A DNA stretch of 64,000 nt from Atherix ibis (lineage: Eukaryota; Arthropoda; Insecta; Diptera; Athericidae). The position numbers and the translations under genes were made by a program. The stretch covers positions 73,457,622-73,521,621 of the forward strand of contig OY282606.1 of NCBI GenBank assembly GCA_958298945.1, given 5' to 3'. Below, in pieces: positions 1-11,454 of the stretch. Each line of letters begins with the position of its first letter. The first letter of the stretch is position 1. The notes beneath the pieces are model-generated. The model saw only the letters and a list, made by a program, of their open reading frames with translations. It did no database searches and was not told where the DNA came from.

Positions 1-774
1 CACTACACGAACATAATTAATTACTGAATAGAATGTGCAGGCTTGAAATGCGGGTGAGAAGGCAGGAGAGGTGGGTGTACGATGTCAAAGCGAGCATTTG
101 AGGCTGACCTCATCTTGATTTCTTTACACATAAAATTTCGATTGATTGTTTTATTGCTGCCACCATTCTCTTGCCGCTTAAAACCCCATTACCATTGCCA
201 ATGAAGCCCCATGCATGCATTCATGCATGACCAACATAAAAATGCGAGTACTCGTATAATTGATACGACAACAGCAATAATAATTATTAGAAGGATTGAC
301 CTTAAATCAATTTTTTATTTTTGTTTTTCGTTCTGGGTTATCAAATAATAAAATTATTTACCTTCGTTTAAATAAACCAAACTACTGTGGTTAAGTGCTC
401 TAATGGGTGGTCAGTACTGCATATTTCAACATCAAGAAGGAGTTTTAGTTAGTAAAATTTTTTTCATAAACTAAGCACTGATTAAGAAAGGAATTTAATT
501 GAAAACCGAAAAGACCGTTCCCTAGGCTCAGTGTCTACAATTGTTTAGATGAGGAATGAGCTAAAAATAAATACCCGTTAACAGAAAAAGCTCAAAATGG
601 GATTAATAGAGAGAAAAATAGGGCTTTAAATTGAAAAAGTAGGCCTCCTCCCTAGTTCTCTTTAACCGAAAAAGATTAATTTTAAAAAGATAAAAATATT
701 AAGGATTCTAGAATTCTGTAGATAGAAAAAAAGTAATTTTTAAGCTTAAATACAGATTTTAAAATTTTTTAAAT
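1..774. other. AT-rich intergenic DNA, no gene seen
   Basis: I see no coding region or recognisable element here. The sequence is AT-rich with long A and T runs and an alternating ATGCAT stretch near 211-228. It ends in a T-rich tract that is the reversed poly-A tail of the LINE remnant that follows. Confidence 0.5.
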
Positions 775-1310
775 TTTTTTTTTATATGCAACTCTACAAT
801 TGTTTTGTAACAAGCAGATTTAAATAACATTTTAATTTACAATCTTGTGCGTCATGAAGTGGGAGTAAACACCAATCGACATTCATCCAACTAATGGAAG
901 TTAGATTCCTCTAGAAAATCTGTAGGCCATTGCCTCTCCGATGAGTGTTTCCGGGGAGGGCAGTACACGAAAATTCTCTGACAAGTGGATTATGATGAAA
1001 GGATAAGAGGGGGTGAAATTTTTGATAGCGGGAAATGCACAGGTCCTGAACAAAGAGAACATTTAGATCACGAAGTATTATGTTGTTACGAATATAAAAG
1101 GCGGCATCAACAATTTTACGGAGGATCTTGGATTGTAAGGCCTGGACGCGATAGGAATTGGAACATTTCGTTCAACCCTAAAGTTCAATGCCATTAGTCC
1201 AAATAGGTTTTATAATTGTATCGTAGATTTGAAATTTACTTTTGATTGTTAGTTTTGAGCGTTTGTCTAGTAGTCTGTTAACCCGAGGATTCTGAGTTAA
1301 TTGCAAGTTG
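775..1310 (-). mobile_element. Jockey-like LINE, 3' end remnant
   Basis: This is the tail of a Jockey-like non-LTR retrotransposon in reverse orientation. A T-run near 770-784 corresponds to the poly-A tail. The next ~90 bases are the reverse complement of the 3' untranslated region of the plus-strand copy at 22.19-22.29 kb, sharing a tract around CAAGCAGATTTA and GTGGGAGTAAAC. From ~980 to ~1310 it resembles the end of the reverse transcriptase ORF of the 9.6-kb copy (tract around 9.9-10.1 kb), but with many substitutions and small indels, so no useful reading frame remains. The rest of the element is absent, as expected of a 5'-truncated LINE. Confidence 0.75.
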
Positions 1311-2159
1311 AAAATGACGCGTTGGGAGAGATATGAATTTATGATAAGGTAGTATGTTGAAGAAAAATCTTAAGATATTAAAATGAAAATTTTCAATAAA
1401 TTTTGGAAAGTATGTGTTTAATTGTTAGGAAATATAATTTCGATGTTACATTAAGTAGAACCAAAAAAAAATGAATAAGGACATATTCTCAGTAACAGAA
1501 GTAAGAGTAGCGTAGGGCCTATTAGGAGTTAGTGAAGATTTTGGAAGCATATTAGCAAAGGTGCTAAGGTTATACTAGGGAAGATTGAAAGTGTCTGGAT
1601 CAAGAGTTACGGTCTGTTCAGCATTAATGCTTGATCCAGACACTTTTACTCTTAAGGTCTTAAGGCTATACAGTAAAATTACGTGCGACATGTTAGCCAA
1701 TTGTAAAGATACTCAACGACATATTTAACAAAAATAAAGATTTCTGAAATATTATATATCTTTTAAAAGAATATATTCCTGGGATATAACGAGCGAAATT
1801 ATAGAGGTCTTTATATCTCTATAATATTAAAAACAATATAACATATTGGGAAACGATAAAAATTTGTTGTTCACAAACTAAATACACCATAACATAAAAA
1901 ATTAAAATTTTATGTTTTCTTTTGACTTACTGTCAACCCATCATTACTCGATTGTTTTGTTATTTCTGGACCAGTTTTGCCGTTTATGCATGTTCAGCGG
2001 TTATCAATTATTAGGAGCAGTTAAATATAGTTCTATAATGACTAGAATTATGAACTGCAAAATCGGAAGCAGCTTTTTGTTCGGGAAGAACTTTCGGATT
2101 AGTTTAAACCATATCGCAACTGTATCAGATTAGTCGAAAACTTAATAAAAGATCAACAA
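1311..2159. other. intergenic DNA with one hairpin
   Basis: No coding signal is convincing. The only structure is the hairpin at 1588-1646. The short open frame at 1912-2133 has no recognisable motif and lies in AT-rich DNA. Confidence 0.4.
1588..1646. repeat. perfect 17-bp-arm hairpin
   Basis: The arms at 1588-1604 and 1630-1646 (AAAGTGTCTGGATCAAG and its reverse complement) match exactly, separated by a 25-base loop. It could be a template-switch palindrome or a small hairpin RNA; nothing in the sequence decides between them. Confidence 0.8.
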
Positions 2160-3560
2160 AAATAATAATGGATTGTAACGAAATATACAGAAATTCAAAC
2201 AATAACCAGAAGGGCATCCTATTCTCATCCCACTCAAAGGACTTCATGAAAATCCTGGGTATCTCAATTGCCCGTGGAGAAACATGGAATATTCAGATTA
2301 ACAATGCTGTTGAAATGGCTAAAATTTTAGTCAGCAGCAAAAGTAAGGTAATAAAATGTGAGGCAATTTGGTGTGCCAATAGCAGTGGAAAAGCAAGTCG
2401 AGGCAGCGGTAAGCCGTTGGCCTATATTCTTCTCTATCATATTGATAGAGTCTGGTTGAAAACCTATCTCCTTCTGTCTTTAAAAAGCTCCCCGAAACTT
2501 AGTTTACAAGAACATATGGCTTCCAAATTACCACCTCTACACTTTAATCATAAACATTATCATCTTCCCCAGCTCAAAAAGGAATTCACCATCCCTATCC
2601 TTATTAATATCCAAACTAGAAAGCAATTCCTCAATCTTCTCCTTCAATTTCCAAACCTTCCTTCCATACCCAGATTGGAAACCTTGGTTGAGACAAAAAG
2701 TTGGAAGTTTCTGCTTCTATTGACAGATTTAAGAAGACTAGTACTAATCCGTCCACATATAAGAAACTTTTTCCTTGAACAGTTAGATGGATTAAAAGAC
2801 CATCGACTGTTGGTGGGACTATATCTCTTACGGTCGTCAAACTTTTCAACTGCAGCACTTGCGCACGATATTGTAGAATGTTCTCTTATAGGGTAGCTTC
2901 ATATTATAAGGAGCTGTGGGCTATCAAAACTTTAACTGAATTTGCGACCAATATTCCCAGCCAACGTAGTGCTTTTATTTTTAGCGACAGCCTTGCTGCT
3001 TTTAACGCAATTTGTCATAGCTTACTTAGCAATAGGAGTGTCGGGTTGTGTCGGATGCCGGGGCATGTGGGAATTTTGGGCAATGAAAGTGCTGATAAGT
3101 TGGAAGGGGATACACTCCATCGGGAATGATCACAGTCATTCCCAATCTGCCTTGCCTACTAACAAAATCACAACTAATGGCAATAACTATGTGCAGACAC
3201 GGTGACTGGACTAATAGTGACATATTTTTGTAGACTCATTGGAAAATCACCAATACACCAGTCTATTCAACATCCATACCGAAATTCTGGGCGCGTAAGT
3301 TCTCACTCATAAATTCATTTTCGGCAACACCAATTGTCCCTTATGCCAATCCTGCCACATAACCAAGAATTATTTTGCGAACAGAATTCCTACCATTGTG
3401 GAGCTCCTGAATCCAACAACCCCATTTCCTAGTCCCCTATTTGAACTTCTACAACTTACTAATCTACTCCACAAAATATAACAAAATTTTCACTATTCTA
3501 TACTATTAACCACAAACCAGTCTCTTTCAGATAACTTCCCACACGTACTATGAGGTCGCC
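2160..3560 (+). pseudogene. LINE ORF2 remnant: RT C-terminus and RNase H
   Basis: This is the 3' part of a non-LTR retrotransposon ORF2 from a clade that carries RNase H (I, R1 or a related Jockey-group clade). The frame at 2168-2896 begins with a segment like the LINE motif in which 'LGI' is followed by a tryptophan-containing helix (FMKILGISIARGETW), the region after the reverse transcriptase palm. An overlapping frame at 2878-3129 is RNase H: it has ELWAIK (catalytic Glu), FSDSLAAFNA (catalytic Asp) and GHVGILGNESADKL (the GN-ADxL catalytic Asp). The first catalytic Asp motif is not visible. After ~3130 the frame is broken; a weak Cys-rich tail similar to LINE C-termini continues to ~3400. 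Frameshifts and the missing palm show the copy is dead. The clade assignment is inference. Confidence 0.7.
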
Positions 3561-4699
3561 AAATAGCCTCACGGTCATGGCGCTATCAAGTGGCCCCTGG
3601 CACATGTCTAAAGGACATTATATATAAACAAACAGGACGTTGAGATAGATTGTCATAAAAGCGGCTAATTCCTAAACATTCTGGAATTTTTGGCATGTTC
3701 TATTCGTGGAATAAGATTTTTTAAAGTCTATATTATAATCTCGACATCCTAGTTTCTATACAAACGGTTTCTAATTTAAAAGCCCAATCTATAGATTGTG
3801 TAGTATAAGGATAGACAGTCGGCCTATGTGTATACGAATTTTAGTGAAGCCAAAAATTCTCATGGAATTGTGATGCACCAGGAACTATATTTGCCCGACC
3901 TTTACCCATAATCGGGTAATTAAACGATTCTGGAACGAAAAAAAATATAATTTTATTTGAAAACATTATTAAAGTTCAATAGAAATACTTTGGGTTCCCA
4001 AAAACAAAGAATATTGAACGAGATTACAAATCAAAAAGTTGATAAAATTGTTTTTGAGCTGATGTGCCTGACATCTATTTTTTACTTATAGAACTAAGAA
4101 TTTGGTGGGCGAAACTTTTTTATCTTTAAATTTTTAGTCTTGACATATTGATTGAATGTAAACAATCATTTAGGATGTGTTAGATTTTAAAAAATTGTAT
4201 TTTTTGTCCTATAAAAAGTGTTATAATTTTAAAAAAATAAGGTGAATTAAGTGCATATTTATATAAATAATATAATATATAAATTTAATGTGCTGAAAAT
4301 GAAGTATTTTAATTATTCGGAAATCAAGAATTAGTAATATAAACTAATTATATATATGAATATAGGTTAATTTACCTACCATTCAGCTAATTTTAATTGG
4401 ATTTCGAGTACTCTAAGTGCTCAAAAACTAAAAATATTGTGCAATATTGAATTTAAGCAGACGATTAGCTGTGATCAGATTGACCTGTCAATGACGTTCG
4501 CCTGACTATTTTCCGATGGGGAAGTGTACTAATAAATCAATTTAAAAGAATATACTTCCGAGTTTATGAATTTTTATATTTATGTTATTAGGTATTAATA
4601 CCATATATTATATCAAGCTGCTTCGATTGGTAAACATGATGATGTGAGTAAATTTATCATCATGAAAATCATTTAATGATTCTATTTAATTTTCTTAAA
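3561..4699. other. AT-rich intergenic DNA, no gene seen
   Basis: No open frame, RNA gene or repeat is supported. The sequence is strongly AT-rich. Confidence 0.4.
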
Positions 4700-5430
4700 T
4701 ACACAGTGTGTCCCAAAAACAACAGGAATTTATATTTAAATCATACAGCATGCAGCGCCATCTATTGAAAATTGGTAGCATTAAAAAGATACATTCATCT
4801 TCTTTCAAACGCATCTAAGTTCTTGTGAATCGAATGACAGATGTGAAAGTTACAGCCATTTCAATAAAAGAAAAAGTGTGGCAATGTTTCAAAACGAACA
4901 AGAGCAAATATAAAATTTTGTGTTAAACTTGAAAAAAAATTCGCTGAGACACACGAATTGATGAAAAAAGTTTATGGTGATGATTGTATGAGTTGTACTC
5001 AAGTTTATACGCGGTTTACACGATTTCCAAATGGTCGTGAAGATTTAACTGACGACCTAAGGGGCCAGGTCGTCCAGAAGCTAGTAATTCTGCTGAATTG
5101 GTGGAAAAAGTCCTTGAAATCATTCGTAGCGATGCAAAATTTTACAACGAGAATGTTGGCTGAGGAATTAAATACGAGTAAAAACACTATTTGGAGAATT
5201 TTAACTGAAGATTTGGGTAAAAGAAAGGTCTGTGCGCGTTTTGCTCCACATGAATTAAATGAAGACCAAAAGAAAGGTCTGTGCGCGTTTTGTTCCACAT
5301 GAATTAAATGAAACAGTAAAAAGATACAAGAGAAAATGTATCTTTTTAATGCTACAAATTTTCAATAGATGGCGCTGCATGTTGTATGATTTAAATATAA
5401 TATCCTGTTTTTTTTGGGACACACCGTGTA
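4700..5430 (+). mobile_element. mariner deletion derivative with ~95-bp TIRs
   Basis: The 731-bp element is bounded by TA dinucleotides at 4700-4701 and 5429-5430. Its terminal inverted repeats are unusually long: about 4700-4794 pairs with about 5337-5430 with only a few mismatches, whereas mariner repeats are usually near 30 bp. Between them is the N-terminal, DNA-binding half of a mariner transposase, seen as FAETHELMKKVYGDD, FPNGREDL, MLAEELNTSKNTIWRIL and VCARFVPHELNE. The whole catalytic D,D34D domain is missing, so it could only move with transposase supplied in trans. A ~42-bp segment is tandemly duplicated at 5222-5263 and 5272-5313, and frameshifts interrupt the frame. Confidence 0.85.
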
Positions 5431-6549
5431 TATTTTCAGAATTTAATCAGAAAAGTGAGTATCGTAGAAGTTCTGTTTTATGTTTTGAAATATAATCTTT
5501 TATTTGCAAATAAATAAATCCACAGCAAAAACAAATTGTTTTATTTAGTTTCTTGTTTTAAATTAAATAAACATTGTAGTTATTTAATAAATTTAAATAA
5601 CTTTGGCTATTATTTTAAAAATGTGCGCCAAAACAATGTGTACAAATGTAAAATTGCCCCTATCTGGAAGTGATGCTTTTGAGCAGGATGCATGTGTGAG
5701 TAGCTTTAAGGTTGCAATCCGTTTTTTCGCTTCAACTTAGAACTTCAATCGTCTGTTCTTATAGTCTATAATCTAAGGCCCAATCTTTCTCAGTATTAGT
5801 TTCATTACTTTAATCCAGCTCAATATATTTAATATTTCAGCGCCATAAACACTGCAGTCAATATAATCAGTAAATTTACGCCTATTGGAAAAATATTATA
5901 GACTCGTATTTTCAGTAGATGCTTTTTAAGTTTCAAGATAAGGTAGTGCAATCCATTATTCCTAAACTTTTAGCATAATGGATGACTTAGTTTATTAGGT
6001 TAGCTGACCCTAACTCCATGGATTCTGAGCGAGCATATCCGCTCTGATATTTGAAAAACTTGAAAATTCTTCATAAGAATTAATATTTGTTTTTTTTTAT
6101 TAATTCTCCTTAAAGGAATTAATTTTTTCTATTTAACCTATTCTTAAGTCTACGACATGTTCATGTAGATAGATATTTTTAAAGTTTCAGTGTTTTTACA
6201 CAAAATTTAATATGAAATTTTTTCTAGACAACCGCACCAAACAGAAACCTTGTAGTGATTTCTGAATATCGGTCTTCTAGATTTAAGGTGCCTAATTCTT
6301 CACATCAGCGCAATCAAAGCCACACATTAGGATCTTGCATTTGTGATGACCCAGCCTTTTGAGACCATACAATCTAGTTCTACGTTAATGTACATTTACG
6401 TGCAAAATGACAGTTTCGCTATTCTAGTCGATTTTTTAAGCTACGTGTAGTTCAACACCTAGAATTTCGTATGTAACGGGTAATTTTTTAAGTATTTGGT
6501 TTTGAAATTTCCAAGAAAACACAGAAAAATTGTAAAAGTGTATAAAATC
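5431..6549. other. intergenic DNA, no gene seen
   Basis: No coding region or repeat is supported in this AT-rich stretch. Confidence 0.4.
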
Positions 6550-7465
6550 TTTAAAAAATGTTAAAGATTATTTCATGTAAATGTTGGCCATGACTTCGTT
6601 TTAAGTGATCCATGGGAGAGGTTCAATTTTGAACTACTTTCTCGAGCATCTCGGCTGGTATCTCGCTAATAACACGTATAATGTTGTCTGCCAAAGGTGC
6701 AAGTGACACTGGTTTATTAGCATAGACGAGTGACTTTCTGTAGCCTCATAAAAAACTAGTCCAGAGGCGTCAAATCATACGATCTCGGCGGCCAACTCAG
6801 CGGTTCAAAACGTGAGATAAATTGCTCACCGAACTCATCTCTCAATATGTGCATTGTTTCACGTGCTGTGTGACATGTAGCGCCATCTTGTGGAAACCAC
6901 ATGTCGACCAGATATAGTTCTAGCATTTAGGTAAAAAAAGGATTTATTTACCGGCCTATAAACCGCACTAAATACTGCATTTTTCTGGGTGCAATGGCAG
7001 TTCTTGTTTTGCCTGTGGTTGTATATACATCAGACCAAATGGGACAATTTCGCTTATTCACATACCCATGAAACCAGAAATGAGGTTCATCGCTGAACGC
7101 AATCTATTGGTAAAAAAACGGACTTTCCTCAAGTTGTTCTAAGGCCAATCACCGAAATTTCGACGGTTGGGTAAGTCGTTCGGCTTCAGTTCCTGCAGGA
7201 GTTAGACCACATTCGAATTGCATTGAACGGCGACGGATAGGCAAATCGCGATCTTTACCAATATTTTCCTCCGAACGCACTCTACACACACGGGTTTGTG
7301 GTTTGATATCAAATAGCATAAAATTGCTGCGTAGTTTTGGCATTATGGCTTGAGTTGCTAGCTCAGTGGGTCGAAGTGCGCGAAACACATTTTTCACAGA
7401 GCACCAATTTTGAAAATAAATTTTAATAATTTGTAAGCATTGTTCGGGTATAACTCTTTCCATGT
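6550..7465 (-). pseudogene. Tc1/mariner-superfamily transposase (DUF4817 type), broken
   Basis: This is a decayed transposase of the group with an N-terminal DUF4817 helix-turn-helix domain. Reading the minus strand from 7463, the start is MERVIPEQCLQIIKIYFQNW followed by NVFRALRP, the typical N-terminus. Frames then shift; further on one can read DEPHFWFHGYVNK (first catalytic Asp region), DMWFPQDGATCHTAR (second catalytic Asp) and WPPRSYDLTPLD (third catalytic residue). The C-terminus is PAEMLEKVV and HGQHLHEIIF, followed by a stop near 6550. Several frameshifts and a stop in the C-terminus show it is inactive. I could not find clear terminal repeats. Related copies lie at 19.5, 22.6 and 32.5 kb. 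Confidence 0.8.
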
Positions 7466-9579
7466 TGAAATTGCAATGCTAACTCAGCAACTTTTGACTT
7501 TGACATACGTCACATGTCACGCGTGATCTGTCAAAAATGAAAACGAAAAAAATACCGATAGTTACAATATGTATCTTTAAATATTCCTTCACTTTAGTTT
7601 CTAGATCAAATCTTCTGCGTCCATTCTGATTTATTAAACGTCAATTCAACCTTGTCCGGTTGCCTTCTTTATACTTTTGCATATAAACATTCTTAATTAG
7701 ACTTAATTTGGTCTTGTTGTGGGATAAAATAATGGTGATAACTTAATTTATATGCTACAAACTATAAAATAAGCTATTTTTTAAAAAAATAAAAGAATCG
7801 AATCTGTTAGGTAAGCTTTTGTTTAACGAATGGAAAGAGAGGAAAAAAATTATTGACAATCCACATTTGGGGTTGAGAAATTACAAAATCAATTTGCGTA
7901 CAAATTTATAAACTCTTAATTAATAGTCATAAAAGCTGAAAAGGATCAAAATCACCTCCTCTACTCAGAATTCCCACATTTTTTCCGCTTTCAAATGTTT
8001 TTTTATTCAGATTTTATTTTGTTTTATCTTTTCTGGCAACACCTTAAAAATCTGATTTCCACCTTTGGTCGATTCTACCACATTTTTTTGTATTGAATAT
8101 TTTTAAAAAATATTTTTTTTTTGCTCTTGAATAGATTTAACTGCTGTTGTTGTCGTTTTATGGTTGTTGCTATTTCTTCTTGGGGTCTTTTTAAAATTCA
8201 GGTGAGAAACAACTGAAATGCGGATGCACGCGCACAATTTCCGCTTTAACGGGCTCGTCGTATTGTGTGTTTGTTAGATTATTGGGAGTACGACCAGCAA
8301 CTTTGGGTACGGTTGGTTCTTAAAGATAACATGCAACCACGGGACTTGAGTGTGGCATTATTTTACGTACGTTCCATTAAGGCAAATAACTTTACGATTG
8401 TTTGGTTGGTGTAAAAGAATATGTGTTCGCCTCACCTTTACAATTTTTTTTAACTCAAAAGAATTTTTTTTACTAAAGTACGCACACATACAACCGCACA
8501 CGCATATAAAAATTTGTCTTCTTGGAATTTCAGGTGGCAAGAATATTCAATACAAAATCGATTGTGGGTGAAGAGATGTTGTGCGCATGACAATCGAACT
8601 GAATATGGCAATAGCGATGGCGATATCGAATCGAATTATCAATTCAGTTATTGTCTTTTCTGAAGATTTAAATGCAGGAGGCCCCAACGATTGAATGGAT
8701 CGATACAGTCGTCAATGGTGTTGTCACCATTATTACAATTATCGTTAAAAACGTGTGAAGGTGTGTTCGACTGTTGGTGCTGGCGCTGGACTGAAACTGG
8801 TACTAGTGGAGGTGCTTATTTTCTACGGGTAGGACTGAGTGCAATGGCTAAACTGAATTTATATCCAACGCTTTTTCTTATCTCGAACTATTCACTAATA
8901 TGATTATTTTTACTTTAATTTATTTCAATTTTTTTTTCGTTCTTTTTTGCCTTCAGTTCATTTGGCTGAGTAGTTAGGTAGGTAGCTGGTTAGCCTATTG
9001 AATAATTGTTATTTCGAATGTCAAAATTACCATTATTCTAACATTAAAAGTTCATTTCGAAATATTAGCACGTTAATAGCTAAATTCTCTAAAGACCAAT
9101 TGTTTGACTATTATTTGGTTTATTCGAATTTTTCTTGAAGCTTTTATCAATCTTCTTTAGGTGAAGCTACACAAACGATAAGAGATTTTCCTTTTCAGCT
9201 CTCGCCAGTAACAAAAGAGGACAGGAATATTATAAGTACAAATAATTATTTGAGTTCAAAAACCTTAAATATTGCCATTTTTTTAAATATTTTGACTACT
9301 TTCGCACTTTTTCCACTTTCACCTCATTTGTTTTACCTAAAAGCGACGACATTATAATATCTAACCAAAAGCTGTTTTTTAATTTCTTTTACTAATTATC
9401 AAACTTTAGACATTGAATTTAATTGTGCAGCCTATATCAGCTGCCCCGCCAATGGATTAGGGATCGAAAGCGATTTCAAGAATTTGTTGTTTGGATATAT
9501 GTAAGGGCTTTTTAGCTAGGAGGACAATATATATTGAATTTAATTAAAACCAGTTATGCGATAATTGAAATATTCGCTA
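7466..9579. other. intergenic DNA, possibly unique host sequence
   Basis: No recognisable gene or element. The stretch 8140-8900 is less AT-rich than its surroundings and contains CTG/TTG-type tracts typical of fly noncoding DNA, so it may be single-copy host sequence. The open frames at 8350-8571 and 8691-8903 have no motif I recognise. Confidence 0.4.
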
Positions 9580-11085
9580 ATTTTTTTTTATTTTTTTATT
9601 TTTTATTTCTTTTTTTTTAGATATTTACAACTACAACATAGTAATAAGCAAATTTTTGCAATAGTATTAATTAACTTGATAGGTTGTGGGGAGTAAACAT
9701 CCAATGAAGTTCCTCCTGCTAGCGTGTGTTTCTGTTAGGCCTCAGTATTTAAGTAAATCCCGCGACCAGTGACGCTTAAGTCTTCGATGGGTATTTCTAG
9801 GGAAGGAAATGGAGGATAGTTCTTGAACAAGAGGATTATTATGATTGACGACACGGGAACGGAACTTTTTATAACGAGATACAACCACATCAAAAACAAA
9901 TGGGACTTTAAGATCACGATGAATAACAGTATTGCGAACATAAAAGGGGGCATCGACAATTGTACGGAGTATTTTTGATTGCAGGGATTGGATTCGACAG
10001 GAATTAGAAGGCTTAGTAGATCCCCAGAGTTCTAGTCCGTATGTCCATATGGGTTTCAGTAAGGTATTATATGACAGAACTTTGCTGTCTATAGTAAGTT
10101 TGGAACGTTTGTCTAGAAGTCGAAGTAGTTTTAGGTATCGTCTTTTAAGTTCTTGTCTTTTAAGTCTTGTATGTGGGTTCCATGTCAAGCGTTTGTCTAA
10201 GTACAGTCCTAGATACCAAGCTTCGGTGTGTTGAGGTATGGCATTGCCATTGAGGTATATGGGAGGGCATGTCTCACGACGGAGAGTGAAAGTTACCTGG
10301 ATAGATTTACGTTCATTGACTTTTATTCTCCACTTAGTAAACCAGCTCTGGAGGGTTTGGATTTGGATTTGGAGAGTTTCGGAAGCATGTTGGGGATTTT
10401 CGCTAGATGCAAGGCAGGCCGTATCATCGGCGTATGTAGCAAAGAAGGTATTAGGGCAGGTTGGGATATCGGATGTGTAAATGTTGTAGAAGATGGGTCC
10501 AAGTAAGCTACCCTGAGGAACCCCAGCCAATATCGGAGAGATATTGGACAGTTCGTTGGATTCATTTACTTGGAAGTGTCGGTTGGAAAGGAATGATCTT
10601 AGGACTAGGAAATAAGTGGAAGGAAGGAATCTCTTGAGTTTCCAGAGTAGACCCGGGTGCCAAACTCTATCAAAAGCTTGACTTATATTAAGAAACACAC
10701 CGAGACAGTACTCTTTTCTTTCTAAAGAGGATGCAATGAAATCGACAACACGATGACACTGCTGGGTAGTGGAGTGTTCGGCACGGAAACCAAATTGGTG
10801 ATTAGGAATTAAATTTGAAGATTCGAGTAGAGGATATAAGCGGCGAAGAAGGATTTTTTCAAAGATTTTTGAGAGAAGTGGAAGGAGACTTATTGGCCTG
10901 TAGGAAGTGGGCCGGTTTATTGGTTTATTGGGCTTAGGGATCATTTTAATGATTGCAAATTTCCATAGGATTGGGAAATGTGTTGTTCTAAGGATGGAGT
11001 TATATATTGTGGCAAGGAAAACTATTGCTCTTTTAGGGAGTTGTTGGAGTATATTGGAGGTAATCTGATCATAGCCAGGATTCGC
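9580..11085 (-). mobile_element. Jockey-like LINE, 5'-truncated
   Basis: This is a 5'-truncated non-LTR retrotransposon on the minus strand. Its A-rich tail appears as the T-rich tract at 9580-9620, followed by ~120 bp of 3' untranslated sequence and the reverse transcriptase ORF that runs up to the truncation point near 11085. It belongs to the same broad family as the remnants at 0.8, 21.0, 28.9, 45.3 and 57.6 kb. No target-site duplication was identified by eye. Confidence 0.85.
9742..11085 (-). CDS. reverse transcriptase of Jockey-like LINE, 5'-truncated ORF2
   Basis: The open frame is 448 codons including the stop and has no internal stop; it enters from a truncated 5' side just after a TGA at 11086-11088. 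An internal Met at 10944 begins MIPKPNKPINRPTSYRPISL. Reverse transcriptase motifs follow in order: SYRPISLLP (fingers), HQFGFRAEHST, FLNISQAFDRVWH (motif A), GVPQGSLLGPIFYNIY (motif B), FATYADDTA (motif C with both catalytic Asp residues), and YLGLYLDKRLTWNPH (motif E/thumb side). The C-terminus NTHRRLKRHWSRDLL is typical of Jockey ORF2, which lacks RNase H. In motif A the position that is normally Asp (FLD) is Asn (FLN), which would be expected to abolish polymerase activity. The endonuclease domain is absent. The protein would make cDNA from LINE RNA if intact; this copy is inferred to be dead. Confidence 0.85.
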   Translation of the reverse strand, partial: ANPGYDQITSNILQQLPKRAIVFLATIYNSILRTTHFPILWKFAIIKMIPKPNKPINRPTSYRPISLLPLLSKIFEKILLRRLYPLLESSNLIPNHQFGFRAEHSTTQQCHRVVDFIASSLERKEYCLGVFLNISQAFDRVWHPGLLWKLKRFLPSTYFLVLRSFLSNRHFQVNESNELSNISPILAGVPQGSLLGPIFYNIYTSDIPTCPNTFFATYADDTACLASSENPQHASETLQIQIQTLQSWFTKWRIKVNERKSIQVTFTLRRETCPPIYLNGNAIPQHTEAWYLGLYLDKRLTWNPHTRLKRQELKRRYLKLLRLLDKRSKLTIDSKVLSYNTLLKPIWTYGLELWGSTKPSNSCRIQSLQSKILRTIVDAPFYVRNTVIHRDLKVPFVFDVVVSRYKKFRSRVVNHNNPLVQELSSISFPRNTHRRLKRHWSRDLLKY

Positions 11086-11454
11086 TCATTTAAGTATATT
11101 ACCACCTGTATTCGTAAACGAACCTCAATATTTGTAAATAAGCTAAATAGGTAGACTTTTAAAATAACCAGATTTAGGCAAAATGTTTGACCGCCCCCAT
11201 CCAATCTGATAATCTTTTTCTAAATCAGGAAAAGAAATTTATTATACTTTGGCTTCATCTTTGGTAATAAGTAATATAAGAAATTGTAATTATCCATCAA
11301 ATTTTGTACTGTTTTGGAACTTTTCTAAATTCAGGATATTTTAGAGGTACATTTATAACTTTGATTTAATAGCATTTTGGTAAGCTGCCACTCTGTCAGT
11401 TGTAATTTGGCAGTCATAGAGAGTACACTTGGTATAGTGATAACTTCAACAATG

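Noticed and set aside
10049..10565. Open frames of 61-92 codons on the strand opposite the Jockey reverse transcriptase
   Set aside because: Shadows of the real frame; no motifs of their own.
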